Shown here: positions 8,760 to 17,323 of the stretch, in pieces
How the letters are laid out: each line of letters begins with the position of its first letter
How positions within the stretch are numbered: position 1 is the stretch's first letter
From: Paenibacillus lupini
GTDB lineage: Bacteria; Bacillota; Bacilli; Paenibacillales; Paenibacillaceae
NCBI RefSeq assembly: GCF_011761355.1
Contig: NZ_JAASRW010000005.1
Coordinates: forward strand, 558,001 to 622,000
Reading direction: 5' to 3'
DNA: 64,000 nt
The notes under the pieces: generated by a model
What the model saw: only the letters and a program-made list of their open reading frames with translations
What the model was told of the DNA's origin: nothing
The model's database searches: none
Made by a program: the position numbers and the translations under genes

Positions 8760-9641
8760 ATGCAAATAAAGGCGACCTTCTCGGAGAGAGTATTCGACGT
8801 AATCATTTACGCCGTTCTGACGATATTGATCGTATCAACGTTATACCCGCTGTTATATGTGCTGTTCGCCTCCTTCAGTAATGCAGGACAGCTTGTAGCG
8901 AACAAAGGCATTTTATGGCATCCGCTGGGATTCAGCTGGGAGGCCTACACAAGCGTATTCAAGAATCCGGGTATTACGACCGGTTATAAAAATACCTTGT
9001 TCATCCTTGTGTTCGGCACCGTGCTTAATCTGATTATGACAGCGCTTGGTGCGTATGTGCTTTCCCGCAACAATGTGCTATGGAATAATTTGTTTATGGG
9101 GCTCATTCTATTAACCATGTTTTTCGGAGGCGGCCTCATTCCGTTATACCTAGTAGTGAAGGGAGTAGGCTTGCTTAATACGTTATGGGCAACCATTATT
9201 CCGTTTGCGATCGGCACCTTTAACCTGATCATTATGCGGACAGCGTTTAAGGGGATTCCAGAGGCACTCGAAGAATCGGCCAAAATTGACGGAGCGAATC
9301 ATTTCACAATTTTGTTCCGCATTATTATTCCACTGTCCATGCCTGTTATCGCGGTTATGATCCTGTATTATGCTGTGGACAAATGGAATGGCTGGTTCTA
9401 CGCATCTATCTTTATTAGAAGCCGGGAGCTGTTCCCTCTGCAGCTGGTGCTGCGTGAAATTCTAATCGCGAACTCCACTGACAGTATGTCATCAGGGGCT
9501 TCGGCAGGAGATCGGTTCCAGATCGGCGAAACGATCAAATATGCAACCATTATGGTTGCGACCGTACCTATTCTATGTGTCTATCCATTCGTACAGCGTT
9601 TCTTCGTAAAAGGCGTTATGGTAGGTTCCGTTAAAGGCTAA
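8760..9641 (+). CDS. ABC transporter permease, LplC/YtcP type
   Basis: The 293-residue membrane protein has six predicted helices and an EAA-type loop (EESAKIDGANHFTILF, about residue 171). It ends in FVKGVMVGSVKG, the standard C-terminus of this family. GGTGAG precedes the ATG. It is the second channel half of the cassette and is followed within 30 bases by the GH88 hydrolase gene. Confidence 0.94.
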   Translation: MQIKATFSERVFDVIIYAVLTILIVSTLYPLLYVLFASFSNAGQLVANKGILWHPLGFSWEAYTSVFKNPGITTGYKNTLFILVFGTVLNLIMTALGAYVLSRNNVLWNNLFMGLILLTMFFGGGLIPLYLVVKGVGLLNTLWATIIPFAIGTFNLIIMRTAFKGIPEALEESAKIDGANHFTILFRIIIPLSMPVIAVMILYYAVDKWNGWFYASIFIRSRELFPLQLVLREILIANSTDSMSSGASAGDRFQIGETIKYATIMVATVPILCVYPFVQRFFVKGVMVGSVKG

Positions 9642-9667
9642 TTCTAATTGAACATTTGGGAGGCAGG

Positions 9668-10801
9668 ATGATGCAGACTAGTTCAACGCAACAGACACTT
9701 GATCGTTCACAGATTTGGAAACAGCTCGAAGAAAAAGTAGAGCGCATGATCGCCCAAATCGGAGATAAGTCTTCGCATGTTGCAAAAGCAGATGGCATTT
9801 ATGATGATCAGAAGATTGACTGGTGGACCTCGGGTTTTTGGCCAGGTATTCTCTGGCTGATGAACGAAGTGACTGGTAAGGAAGAATATAAGATGGCAGC
9901 TTGGAATTGGGATGAGCGGCTGGAAGCGCAAATGCTAGTTCCCAATTCCTTTGATCATGATGTAGGCTTTCACTTCCTGCCAACGGCGGTTGCAAAATAC
10001 CGGATTACCGGTGATCAAGACGCTCGTCGCCGTGGTTTGTTTGCTGCCAACTTCATGACGGGCCGTTTCAACCTGAACGGCAGATTCATCCGTGCCTGGA
10101 ATGGTGATATGCATGGCTGGTCGATTATTGATACTTGTATGAATCTATCTCTCTTATATTGGGCTTCGACGGAAAGCGGAGATCCGAGGTTCGCGCATAT
10201 CGCAAGCGCACATGCCGATACCGTGCTCCGTCATTTCATCAGAGAAGACGGCTCTGTCAATCACATTGTCTGCTTTGATCCAGAAACCGGCGAATTTGAT
10301 CAGGTGCGCGGCGGTCAAGGGGCAGCACCAAATTCCGGCTGGAGCCGCGGCGCTTCTTGGGCGCTGTACGGGTTGGCGAATACGTACCGTTACACGGGCA
10401 ATATCGAATACTTGCGTGCGGCTCAGCGTGTTGCCCATTACTTCATTGCGAATTTGCCAGATGATCATGTTCCGCATTGGGATTTCCGGGCATCGGAGCA
10501 AATGGAGGAAGAGCCGCGTGATACCTCAGCTGGTGCGATTGCAGCCTCAGGTCTAATCGAGCTGGCAGCTCTTTTAACAGAAAAGGAAGGGCGCGTATAC
10601 CGCGAAGCAGCGGAGCGGATTCTGGCATCCCTTTATGCTAACTACGGTACTTGGGATGAACCATCGCATGAGGCAATCTTAAAGCATGGTACTGGACATA
10701 AACCGGCGGGACAAAATGTCGATGTATCGCTCATTTACGGAGACTATTTCTTCGTTGAAGCCATTGCCAAATTAAACGGCTGGAAACAGCGCATGTTCTA
10801 A
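9668..10801 (+). CDS. GH88 unsaturated glucuronyl/galacturonyl hydrolase
   Basis: The protein resembles the (alpha/alpha)6-barrel glycoside hydrolases of family 88, which use vinyl-ether hydration to remove the 4,5-unsaturated uronic acid left at the non-reducing end by polysaccharide lyases. Visible marks are SFDHDVGF (about 94-101) and WSIIDTCMN (about 151-159), each with a candidate catalytic Asp, and the GWSRGASWALYG segment. There is no signal peptide, so it acts in the cytosol after uptake. I start at ATG 9668 because GGGAGG lies just upstream; the TTG at 9656 overlaps that site. The resulting 377 residues fit the family. Family 105 is a related alternative. Confidence 0.92.
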   Translation: MMQTSSTQQTLDRSQIWKQLEEKVERMIAQIGDKSSHVAKADGIYDDQKIDWWTSGFWPGILWLMNEVTGKEEYKMAAWNWDERLEAQMLVPNSFDHDVGFHFLPTAVAKYRITGDQDARRRGLFAANFMTGRFNLNGRFIRAWNGDMHGWSIIDTCMNLSLLYWASTESGDPRFAHIASAHADTVLRHFIREDGSVNHIVCFDPETGEFDQVRGGQGAAPNSGWSRGASWALYGLANTYRYTGNIEYLRAAQRVAHYFIANLPDDHVPHWDFRASEQMEEEPRDTSAGAIAASGLIELAALLTEKEGRVYREAAERILASLYANYGTWDEPSHEAILKHGTGHKPAGQNVDVSLIYGDYFFVEAIAKLNGWKQRMF

Positions 10802-10814
10802 TCAGTTTCATAGA

Positions 10815-10875
10815 CACCCTAACTAATAGCTCGAATGGAGGAATCCAAACGGGCTATTTGTGCTGTTTTAGGGTG
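10815..10875 (+). repeat. Nested inverted repeats after the GH88 gene (weak terminator candidate)
   Basis: CACCCTAA (10815-10822) pairs with TTAGGGTG (10868-10875). Inside it, AATAGC (10825-10830) pairs with GCTATT (10853-10858), followed by a short T-containing run. This may end transcription of the transporter-hydrolase operon or act as an operator for the following regulator; the U-tract is poor, so the role is uncertain. Confidence 0.45.
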
Positions 10876-10988
10876 GAAATATCGCTTAGTTGAGCTATCG
10901 TCAATCGTTTTGAACATATTGTAACTTCCGAATGTGCCTTTTCTATGCTTATAATAGGGGTCTAAAGCTAAGGCGAGGAGATTTCGGC

Positions 10989-13358
10989 TTGAACATTCGA
11001 TCCATATGGCAGAAACGGAAGAGCATCATTGTGACATGGCTCATTTCCTATTGTGCGGTATTATTCGTACCTATTCTAATCAGCTTAATTGTATATTCAC
11101 AGTCGAGTGCAGCCCTTCGCAGCGAGATTCATCGTGCGAATGATTCGCTGCTCAAACAGGTTGGCTATACGATCGACAATCAGGTTGATCAGATGAAACG
11201 GTTGACGATGGAGCTGACCTGGAATGCCAGGCTGCAAACCTTAATGTATTCGAACAGATCCGAAGCGGATGTACAGTTTGATGCCTATCAGCTCGTGAAG
11301 GAGTTTCAAACCTATCAATCCTCCTATGCATCCATAGATGAATTTTACGTGACGTGGGAGCGGGAGCATGCGGTTTTGCGCTCCGGTAACGTCCGGGATA
11401 TGAAGACGGCGTTCGCAACGTTACATGAGACGGGACAAATGGATTATGACGGATGGGTGAAAGCCATTGAGGGCTCCGAGCATAATCAATTTACGGTACT
11501 GCCGCATACCGATGCACACTTGAATCAGACCGCTATTGCTTATATCACTCACTTGCCGAAGGATTTGAACGGCAGGAAGGCTGGTACGGTTGTTGTGATG
11601 ACGGATCTGGCGAGATTCCAAGATGCAATAGAAAGCATCTCGGGTTATAGCGGCGGCTATGTGCTTATCTTGAATCGCAATAATGAGGTGCTGCTGTCCA
11701 ATCTGCCGAAGAAGCAGGGCGAAGAGGCTGTTCTGCAAAGGGTAATGAGCGGCGGCAAGGAGATGCCAACCTCATTGAAATCGGGTGGCTCGGAAATTTT
11801 CTACCTGCAATCGTCCGTATCGGATCTCAAGTATGCGCTTGTGATTCCAAGCAGTATTTATTGGCAGAAAGCCGAATATGTACGCAAGCTTACCTTGGTA
11901 AGTATTCTGATTAGCGTGATGGGCGCAGGGGTACTCACATGGTTCTTCATGCGCCGCAACTATTCGCCTATTCAAAAGCTGGTGCAGTCGTTATCGGATA
12001 AAAATACAACGGATGAGCATACCGAATGGAATGAGCTCAGCTTCATTCAACGGGCTATCAGCAGGACGCGAAGCGAGAAGGACAATATTGTGATGCAGCT
12101 TCAAATGCACCATAATGTCCTGCGTTCGAATATGCTGAGCAGGCTGCTCAAAGGGCGGCTGGATTCCCCTATTCCATATGAAGAAGCTTTTAAGACCTAT
12201 CGGATGGAGCAAATCTCAGAGGATTACGCGGTTATTTTATTTGTGATCGAGAATGATGAAAGCCTTTACGAGAAGCTGCCAGGTATCGATGATAATGACC
12301 GCAGAAGATTCATCCAGTTCATCATCAGCAACGTTGTGGAGGAACTCGCAGGACGATATAAACATGCGGGTTATGTGGCAGAAGTGGATGATATGATGGT
12401 CTGTCTCGTTAATTTATCTGCTGAAGATGAAGGTGAAGATGAGGGCGATTATAAGAACGATCTGCATGGAATCGCGACAGAGGCACAGCGCTTCTTGAAG
12501 CGTTATGATATGGACCTTACGGTTGCGATCGGCGGCAAGCACAGCTCATTACCGGGTATTGCGGCAGCCTATAATGAAGCGGTAGATGCGATGGAATATA
12601 AAATGGTACTTGGCAAAAAAGGCATCATCACGTATGACGAGATTCGTACGATGCCTTCAGAGGACGTCCAATTTGGCTATTATTACCCGCTGCAGGCCGA
12701 GCAGCAGCTGATTAATCTAATTAAGGTTGGCGACTTTGAACAAGCCTCCGCCTTCATGAATGAGATTACGGAACGTAACTTCCATCAACCGGTTATGTCG
12801 TTAACGCTGGCCAAATGTTTTATGTTTAATCTGGTTGGGACAATGGTGAAGGCTATTAATGAACTTGGTAATGGAGAGGGAAGTGTGCTGAACGATAATC
12901 CGAAATGGATGGACAGCATTCTCGCCTGTGATACCGTTCAGGAGATGCAGCAGGAGCTTCATTCTTTACTAAGGGATGTATGCGCTTTCGCTTCTACAAG
13001 GATGGAAACTAATGTGACTCATGAACGTGCGGAGTCACTGCGAGATCTGACGGCACGTGTTGCCGGATATATTGAAGAAAACTTTAGTGATTCGAATATG
13101 AACGTAAATACGATCGGAGAGTATTTTGATCTGAAGGGCAGTTATTTGTCCAAGCTGTTTAAGACGCAGACAGGGGAAGGAATGCTTGATTATCTTCATA
13201 AGTATCGGATTCAACAGGCGAAGCGCCGGATGACTGAAAATCAAGAATCCGTTAATGAGGTGTCAAAGGCTGTTGGCTATAATGATGCGGCGACATTTAT
13301 CCGGGTATTCAAAAAGTATGAAGGAATTACACCAGGCAAATACAAAGAAATGAATTAG
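10989..13358 (+). CDS. Membrane-anchored AraC family transcriptional regulator
   Basis: The longest frame begins at GTG 10932, but a TATAAT lies inside that stretch at 10950-10955, and CGAGGAG sits 8 bases before TTG 10989, so I use the TTG (789 residues). There is an N-terminal transmembrane helix (about 15-40), an extracellular sensor region, a second helix near 300-320, a cytoplasmic linker and a C-terminal AraC double helix-turn-helix (about 690-788, ending GITPGKYKEMN). There is no kinase domain, so it probably couples an extracellular signal directly to DNA binding. It lies between the uronide uptake genes and the second binding lipoprotein and probably controls them. Confidence 0.9.
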   Translation: MNIRSIWQKRKSIIVTWLISYCAVLFVPILISLIVYSQSSAALRSEIHRANDSLLKQVGYTIDNQVDQMKRLTMELTWNARLQTLMYSNRSEADVQFDAYQLVKEFQTYQSSYASIDEFYVTWEREHAVLRSGNVRDMKTAFATLHETGQMDYDGWVKAIEGSEHNQFTVLPHTDAHLNQTAIAYITHLPKDLNGRKAGTVVVMTDLARFQDAIESISGYSGGYVLILNRNNEVLLSNLPKKQGEEAVLQRVMSGGKEMPTSLKSGGSEIFYLQSSVSDLKYALVIPSSIYWQKAEYVRKLTLVSILISVMGAGVLTWFFMRRNYSPIQKLVQSLSDKNTTDEHTEWNELSFIQRAISRTRSEKDNIVMQLQMHHNVLRSNMLSRLLKGRLDSPIPYEEAFKTYRMEQISEDYAVILFVIENDESLYEKLPGIDDNDRRRFIQFIISNVVEELAGRYKHAGYVAEVDDMMVCLVNLSAEDEGEDEGDYKNDLHGIATEAQRFLKRYDMDLTVAIGGKHSSLPGIAAAYNEAVDAMEYKMVLGKKGIITYDEIRTMPSEDVQFGYYYPLQAEQQLINLIKVGDFEQASAFMNEITERNFHQPVMSLTLAKCFMFNLVGTMVKAINELGNGEGSVLNDNPKWMDSILACDTVQEMQQELHSLLRDVCAFASTRMETNVTHERAESLRDLTARVAGYIEENFSDSNMNVNTIGEYFDLKGSYLSKLFKTQTGEGMLDYLHKYRIQQAKRRMTENQESVNEVSKAVGYNDAATFIRVFKKYEGITPGKYKEMN

Positions 13359-13377
13359 CGCCTAGGAGGCTAATAAG

Positions 13378-14982
13378 ATGATGAAACACCACATAATGAC
13401 GATCCTCCTGATCGCAGTCTTTACGATAACTAGTCTGACCGGCTGCAAGCAATCAAATAATGCGGAACTGCCCGAGCTATCTGATTCCAATCAAGATCAA
13501 ACAACGGAGGAACCTACGCTGACGTATTGGGCCGAATTAAACGGCAATGCGGCCAGCGTCAAACCAAGCTTCCAAGAAGTTCCCTTCTTCCAGGAATGGC
13601 AGGAGCGGACAGGCGTTAAGCTAAAGTTTATTCAGCCTCCTTCGAATCAAGCGAAGCAGGCACTAAACATCATGCTGGCTTCGGGAGAGCTACCGGACAT
13701 GATCGAATATGAATGGGCATCTTTTCCCGGCGGTCCCGAGAAGGCGATTAATGATGGTTATATTCTGAAGCTGAATGATCTAATCGACCAGTATGCTCCT
13801 AATCTGAAACGGTATTTACAGGAGCATCCGGATATCGACAAGCAGATCAAGACCGCTGACGGCAGCTATTACGTTTTCCCATTTATACAGGGCGATGTAA
13901 GGCTTAGAACTTATCAAGGTCCGATTATCCGCAAGGATTGGCTGGATGAACTGGGCTTGTCCGTTCCGGTTACGATTGATGACTGGCACAACGTGCTGAA
14001 GGCGTTTAAGGAGAAAAAAGGGGTCAAGGCGCCATTAACCTTCCTTAGTACACCAAGCCCGTTGTTTGGTATTGAGAACGGTGCTTTTGTTGGAGCATTT
14101 GGTATCAAGAAAGGCTTCTATTTAAAAGATGGACAAGTCCAATTCGGCCCAATGGAACCAAGCTATAAGCAGTTTCTATCCTTGTTCCGGGAATGGTATA
14201 AGGAAGGTCTGATCGACAGGAATATCGCAACAGTGGATACAAGAACGATCGACTCCAGTATGGTGACAGGAAGAAGCGGGGCAAGTATCTGGAATGCCGG
14301 CTCTGGTATCGGAACCTGGCTGCCCCTAATAAAGGAGAAAGACCCTAAGGCGGAGTTCGTCGCTGCGCCATATCCGGTGCTTCATGAAGGGGATCGGCCG
14401 ATGTTTGGGCAGCGAGTGAATCCTTATATGAGCAGTGGAGGAGTTGCGATCTCCGCGAAGAGCAGCAATGCCGTGGAAGCTGTGCGAATGCTGGATTATG
14501 GCTATGGTGAGGAAGGCCATTTGCTGTTCAACTTCGGCATCGAAGGCGTCAGCTATACGATGGAGGACGGTAAACCGACTTACACAGACCTTATTTTGCA
14601 CAATCCGGATAAGCTTGCCCCTTCTCAAGCAATTGCCATGTACAGCAGAGCCAGCTATTTTGGTCCGTTTGTACAAGATGTTGCTTATATGGAGCAATAT
14701 TATATGCTGCAGGAACAGAAAGACGCGGTGGATATTTGGGCAAATACTGACGCGGACAAATATATGCTGCCGCCGGTTCAGAAGACGGAGCGGGAAAGTG
14801 CAGAGCTCTCAGCGATTATGCAGGATGTGACGACGCTTGTAGACGAGATGTCGCTTCGGATCATTATTGGTATTGATCCGCTGGATTCCTTCGATGACTA
14901 TGTTACTCAGCTTAAAGCATTAAACATCAACCGTGCCATTGCGATCCAAAAGGCTGCATTGGACCGTTACAATGCACATTAG
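13378..14982 (+). CDS. Extracellular solute-binding lipoprotein, second LplA-like paralogue
   Basis: The 534-residue lipoprotein has lipobox LTGC (Cys23) and the same fold and many identical stretches as the protein at 6111-7751 (for example PGGPEKAIN, YAPNLK, GPIIRKDWLDELGLS). GGAGG lies before the ATG pair at 13378/13381. It is 19 bases after the AraC regulator gene. No second permease pair follows, so it may share the permeases at 7780-9641 and widen their substrate range, or it may serve as a sensor partner for the regulator. Confidence 0.92.
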   Translation: MMKHHIMTILLIAVFTITSLTGCKQSNNAELPELSDSNQDQTTEEPTLTYWAELNGNAASVKPSFQEVPFFQEWQERTGVKLKFIQPPSNQAKQALNIMLASGELPDMIEYEWASFPGGPEKAINDGYILKLNDLIDQYAPNLKRYLQEHPDIDKQIKTADGSYYVFPFIQGDVRLRTYQGPIIRKDWLDELGLSVPVTIDDWHNVLKAFKEKKGVKAPLTFLSTPSPLFGIENGAFVGAFGIKKGFYLKDGQVQFGPMEPSYKQFLSLFREWYKEGLIDRNIATVDTRTIDSSMVTGRSGASIWNAGSGIGTWLPLIKEKDPKAEFVAAPYPVLHEGDRPMFGQRVNPYMSSGGVAISAKSSNAVEAVRMLDYGYGEEGHLLFNFGIEGVSYTMEDGKPTYTDLILHNPDKLAPSQAIAMYSRASYFGPFVQDVAYMEQYYMLQEQKDAVDIWANTDADKYMLPPVQKTERESAELSAIMQDVTTLVDEMSLRIIIGIDPLDSFDDYVTQLKALNINRAIAIQKAALDRYNAH

Positions 14983-15075
14983 CCCTTTTCATAGAATAAC
15001 AATCAAATGAACATACCACCTGTCCCTTATCTGCATAAGATAGATAGATTAAATGGCAGAAAGGGGTGGCGAGAA

Positions 15076-15471
15076 TTGCAGTTAGTCATGGTATGCTCGG
15101 TTAGCGGCATAGTCGGCTCTATGATTACTTTTGCATTCGGTGGTTGGATGGAATCTCTCACGTTGTTAGTAGTTGCAATGGGCATTGATTATGTATCTGG
15201 TATTACCGCATCGATTAAAGAAGGAAGAGGTCTAAACAGCTTCTTTGGAGCTTGGGGTCTAGCGCGCAAGGGAATGATGCTTCTCGTCATTCTTCTAGCA
15301 CATCGGATTGATATTTTGCTTGAATTGGATAATGTTACAATGGGAGCAGCAATCTATTTCTATATTGCGAATGAAATCATTTCCATAATAGAGAACTATG
15401 GTCGAATCGGCCTGCCGCTCCCAGACCGGCTCCGCAAAATCATTGAAGTGCTGAAGGATAAAGGGAAGTAA
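15076..15471 (+). CDS. Phage holin family (toxin-secretion holin-like) membrane protein
   Basis: The protein resembles the Phage_holin_4/TcdE-like family. There are three to four hydrophobic helices, the signature MGIDYVSGITASIKEG (about 36-51), the FGAWGLARKG segment and a charged C-terminus. The frame opens at ATG 15007, but a much better site, AAGGGGTGG, lies 6 bases before TTG 15076, giving 131 residues, the usual family length. No endolysin or other phage gene is adjacent, so this is probably a domesticated holin-like protein and not part of a prophage. Confidence 0.82.
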   Translation: MQLVMVCSVSGIVGSMITFAFGGWMESLTLLVVAMGIDYVSGITASIKEGRGLNSFFGAWGLARKGMMLLVILLAHRIDILLELDNVTMGAAIYFYIANEIISIIENYGRIGLPLPDRLRKIIEVLKDKGK

Positions 15472-15480
15472 GTTTTAGGG

Positions 15481-15510
15481 TTGCATCGTCCAAGCTGTGT
15501 TCGTTATAAT
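15481..15510 (+). promoter_or_regulatory. Sigma-A promoter upstream of the small gene at 15547
   Basis: TTGCAT (15481-15486), an 18-base spacer and TATAAT (15505-15510). The element starts 10 bases after the holin stop codon and gives the next gene its own transcript. Confidence 0.75.
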
Positions 15511-15511
15511 G

Positions 15512-15525
15512 AGAACAAATGTTCG
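15512..15525 (+). promoter_or_regulatory. Putative LexA (SOS) box
   Basis: AGAACAAATGTTCG matches the Bacillus LexA/DinR consensus CGAAC-N4-GTTCG at all but the first base, including the purine/pyrimidine preference in the spacer. It lies directly after the -10 box, where bound repressor would block initiation. Confidence 0.6.
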
Positions 15526-15546
15526 ATTTATAGGGGGCGGTTATCT

Positions 15547-15933
15547 TTGGCTATCCGGCATGCAGACTTGCAGGAACGGGTGAGCAATACTCCAACAGAT
15601 GAAGATATGGCGCTTGTACAGCGTCATATCCTGCTTGGAATTGTGATGCTCATATTGGATCATGATATAAGGGTGATGGGGACAGGCTCCATTAAGCTTC
15701 CAAGATTGTATGAATCACTGCTTCGTGGTGTACAGGACCGGGTATTGCTTGATCAGGCTGCGCTTCGCATCAAGTTTAGAGAAGCTGGTATTAAGCCTGT
15801 TGAGGAGCGGAGGCAGAAGGATGGCCTCGACACATTCTATATGTGCAGAGGGAGCAAACATCACTGTTACCTGCCTTGGAGTTTTTTGAAGGCAGAATCT
15901 GAGCAATTAATAAAGCAATACTTCAAAGCATAA
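15547..15933 (+). CDS. Hypothetical protein, possibly SOS-controlled
   Basis: I do not recognise this 128-residue protein. The frame extends back to a TTG at 15481, but that lies in the promoter; GGGGGCGG sits 6 bases before TTG 15547, which I take as the start. It is soluble, with a helical hydrophobic core (RHILLGIVMLILDHD), several Arg-rich stretches and a C-terminal KHHCYLPWSFLKAE segment with two nearby Cys. The putative LexA box suggests induction after DNA damage. Confidence 0.7.
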   Translation: MAIRHADLQERVSNTPTDEDMALVQRHILLGIVMLILDHDIRVMGTGSIKLPRLYESLLRGVQDRVLLDQAALRIKFREAGIKPVEERRQKDGLDTFYMCRGSKHHCYLPWSFLKAESEQLIKQYFKA

Positions 15934-15998
15934 GACACAAAAAGTTCATTGATTTGTCATATTCGGGAAAAAACTTTTCCTAATTCTGCAGTTTAAGG

Positions 15999-16028
15999 TT
16001 GAGAACTTCGGACGATCTTATGTAATAT
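15999..16028 (+). promoter_or_regulatory. Putative promoter for the CuA-domain gene
   Basis: TTGAGA (15999-16004), an 18-base spacer and TAATAT (16023-16028), about 50 bases before the start codon. Confidence 0.5.
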
Positions 16029-16076
16029 AAGAACTAAACACTAAGACATTAAGATCGCAAAGGGGAGCACGTAGCA

Positions 16077-16466
16077 ATGCACAAATGGATCATGTTCGTA
16101 CTATTATCAGCGGCCTCTCTTCTGGGGGTATACTTGCTGACATTCGGCCTCCCAGCTAAGCCGGTAGATGAATCCGCTTCACTTCCTGAAGGTACTGTAT
16201 TAGTTAAGGTTGAAGCGAACAGCGACTTTACTTATGGCGAAGAGGAATACAAAGTTAAAGTTGGCGACAAAGTTATTCTTAAGCTGCAAAATAAAAGCGG
16301 TATCCACGGGTTGAAAATCGATGAACTGAACGTTGATCTCGAAGGTGACAACCTGGAGACTAACCTCGAATTCGACAAGCCAGGTGAATATGTGATGCAT
16401 TGCTCCGTTCCATGTGGTACAGGTCATATGGAGATGAAAACAAAGCTTATCGTAGAAGCGGCATAA
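16077..16466 (+). CDS. Membrane-anchored single-domain CuA cupredoxin (COX2-like)
   Basis: The 129-residue protein has one N-terminal transmembrane helix (about 4-24) and one cupredoxin domain. It contains the complete binuclear CuA set: His in SGIHGLK, then HCSVPCGTGHMEM, i.e. C-x3-C-x3-H-x2-M. This is the copper site of cytochrome oxidase subunit II and nitrous oxide reductase, but the protein lacks the second COX2 transmembrane helix and no other oxidase subunit is nearby. It may be an extracytoplasmic electron carrier or copper-handling protein; annotation as oxidase subunit II would be misleading. AAGGGGAG precedes the ATG. Confidence 0.85.
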   Translation: MHKWIMFVLLSAASLLGVYLLTFGLPAKPVDESASLPEGTVLVKVEANSDFTYGEEEYKVKVGDKVILKLQNKSGIHGLKIDELNVDLEGDNLETNLEFDKPGEYVMHCSVPCGTGHMEMKTKLIVEAA

Positions 16467-16480
16467 TGTAAGATGGAACA

Positions 16481-16510
16481 GAAAGAGGAGCCTTGCGGCT
16501 CCTCTTTCGA
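16481..16510. terminator. Bidirectional terminator between convergent genes
   Basis: A perfect 12-bp stem, GAAAGAGGAGCC with GGCTCCTCTTTC around a TTGC loop (16481-16508), lies between the CuA gene and the convergent small membrane protein gene. Confidence 0.85.
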
Positions 16511-16514
16511 TTTG

Positions 16515-16772
16515 TTAAGCTTCACGGCGATCCTGGTTTCTGCCGCGTTCGATCAGTTTGTCTGCAATGAATCCGAGCAGCGCCCAGGATGCAACCGTTA
16601 GAATATACATCAGCAGGACATTAACATCATGGATATCAACGAACAAGTCCACGACCCAAGCCGGTATGCTGAACATAAAGAACACGAAATTATGCGGGTC
16701 GTAGCCGGTTGAATTATAGACACATAGTGCAAGTCCTATGAGAGTAGCGACAAATGTAACGGGATAGCGCAT
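16515..16772 (-). CDS. Small hypothetical membrane protein
   Basis: The 85-residue protein has two or three hydrophobic segments (VTFVATLIGLALCVY, FVFFMFSIPAWVVDLFV and LLMYILTVASWALLGF) and a charged C-terminus (KLIERGRNQDRREA). On the - strand GAAAGGAT lies upstream of the ATG. The family is not recognised. It is the only - strand gene in this stretch and converges on the CuA gene with a shared terminator. Confidence 0.75.
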   Translation of the reverse strand: MRYPVTFVATLIGLALCVYNSTGYDPHNFVFFMFSIPAWVVDLFVDIHDVNVLLMYILTVASWALLGFIADKLIERGRNQDRREA

Positions 16773-16881
16773 AACGTACCGATCCTTTCTCAGGCTAATG
16801 TTGCCGTAATGCGACTGCTTGGGTTATTATGTGACAAAAGGATATTTGTCATTCGACAAGTTGAAGGGAGCATGACCATTA

Positions 16882-17172
16882 ATGATTACACATATTGTAT
16901 TGTTTAAACTGAAGGATAACAGTGAAGAAAGCGTCGAACGTTCGGCTCAAGTATTAAGAAATATGGAAGGCAAGATCGATGAACTGAAATCAATTGAGGT
17001 TGGACTTGATGTTATTCATTCGGCTCGCTCTTACGATATCGCTCTAATTACGAAATTTGAGTCACTCGAAGCGCTGGAAGCGTATCAAGTTCATCCGGTA
17101 CATAAAGTAGTCATCGAGCATATGAACGAAGTGCGCGAAGCTTCTGTCGCGATTGACTTCGTTAGCGAATAG
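16882..17172 (+). CDS. Dabb (stress-responsive A/B barrel) domain protein
   Basis: The 96-residue protein matches the dimeric alpha/beta barrel Dabb family: it starts MITHIVLFKLKDN, has a central SYDIALITKFESLEALEAYQ, and the HPVHKVVIEHM helix. Members are small dimeric proteins of mostly unknown function. GGGAG lies 11 bases before the ATG, and no other in-frame start is possible because of an upstream stop. Confidence 0.88.
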   Translation: MITHIVLFKLKDNSEESVERSAQVLRNMEGKIDELKSIEVGLDVIHSARSYDIALITKFESLEALEAYQVHPVHKVVIEHMNEVREASVAIDFVSE

Positions 17173-17197
17173 CGGCAAGGGGAGCGCGGACAAGTTC

Positions 17198-17320
17198 ATG
17201 GGAGACGTATTCGAGATTATGACCTATCTAATCGTGATTCTCATCAGCAGTGTTGTGATGGTGGCATGGTTAAAGAGAAAAGGGAAAAAGAAGAAAGCAA
17301 GGCTGAAAGCGGGCGAATAA
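17198..17320 (+). CDS. Small single-helix membrane peptide (40 residues)
   Basis: A 40-codon frame encodes an acidic start (MGDVFEIM), one hydrophobic helix (TYLIVILISSVVMVAWL) and a strongly basic tail (KRKGKKKKARLKAGE). AAGGGGAG lies about 13 bases upstream, somewhat far. It fits between the Dabb gene and the DUF86 gene, whose ATG starts 3 bases after this stop, suggesting translational coupling. The Lys-rich tail after a helix fits an inner-face membrane-anchored peptide. Confidence 0.6.
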   Translation: MGDVFEIMTYLIVILISSVVMVAWLKRKGKKKKARLKAGE

Positions 17321-17323
17321 AGT

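Noticed and set aside
10932..10988. N-terminal extension of the membrane AraC regulator from GTG 10932
   Set aside because: The stretch contains a TATAAT-type -10 box, and a good ribosome site precedes TTG 10989.
15076..15471. Prophage remnant
   Set aside because: Only a holin-like gene is present; no endolysin, structural, integrase or repressor genes and no attachment-site repeats were found around it.
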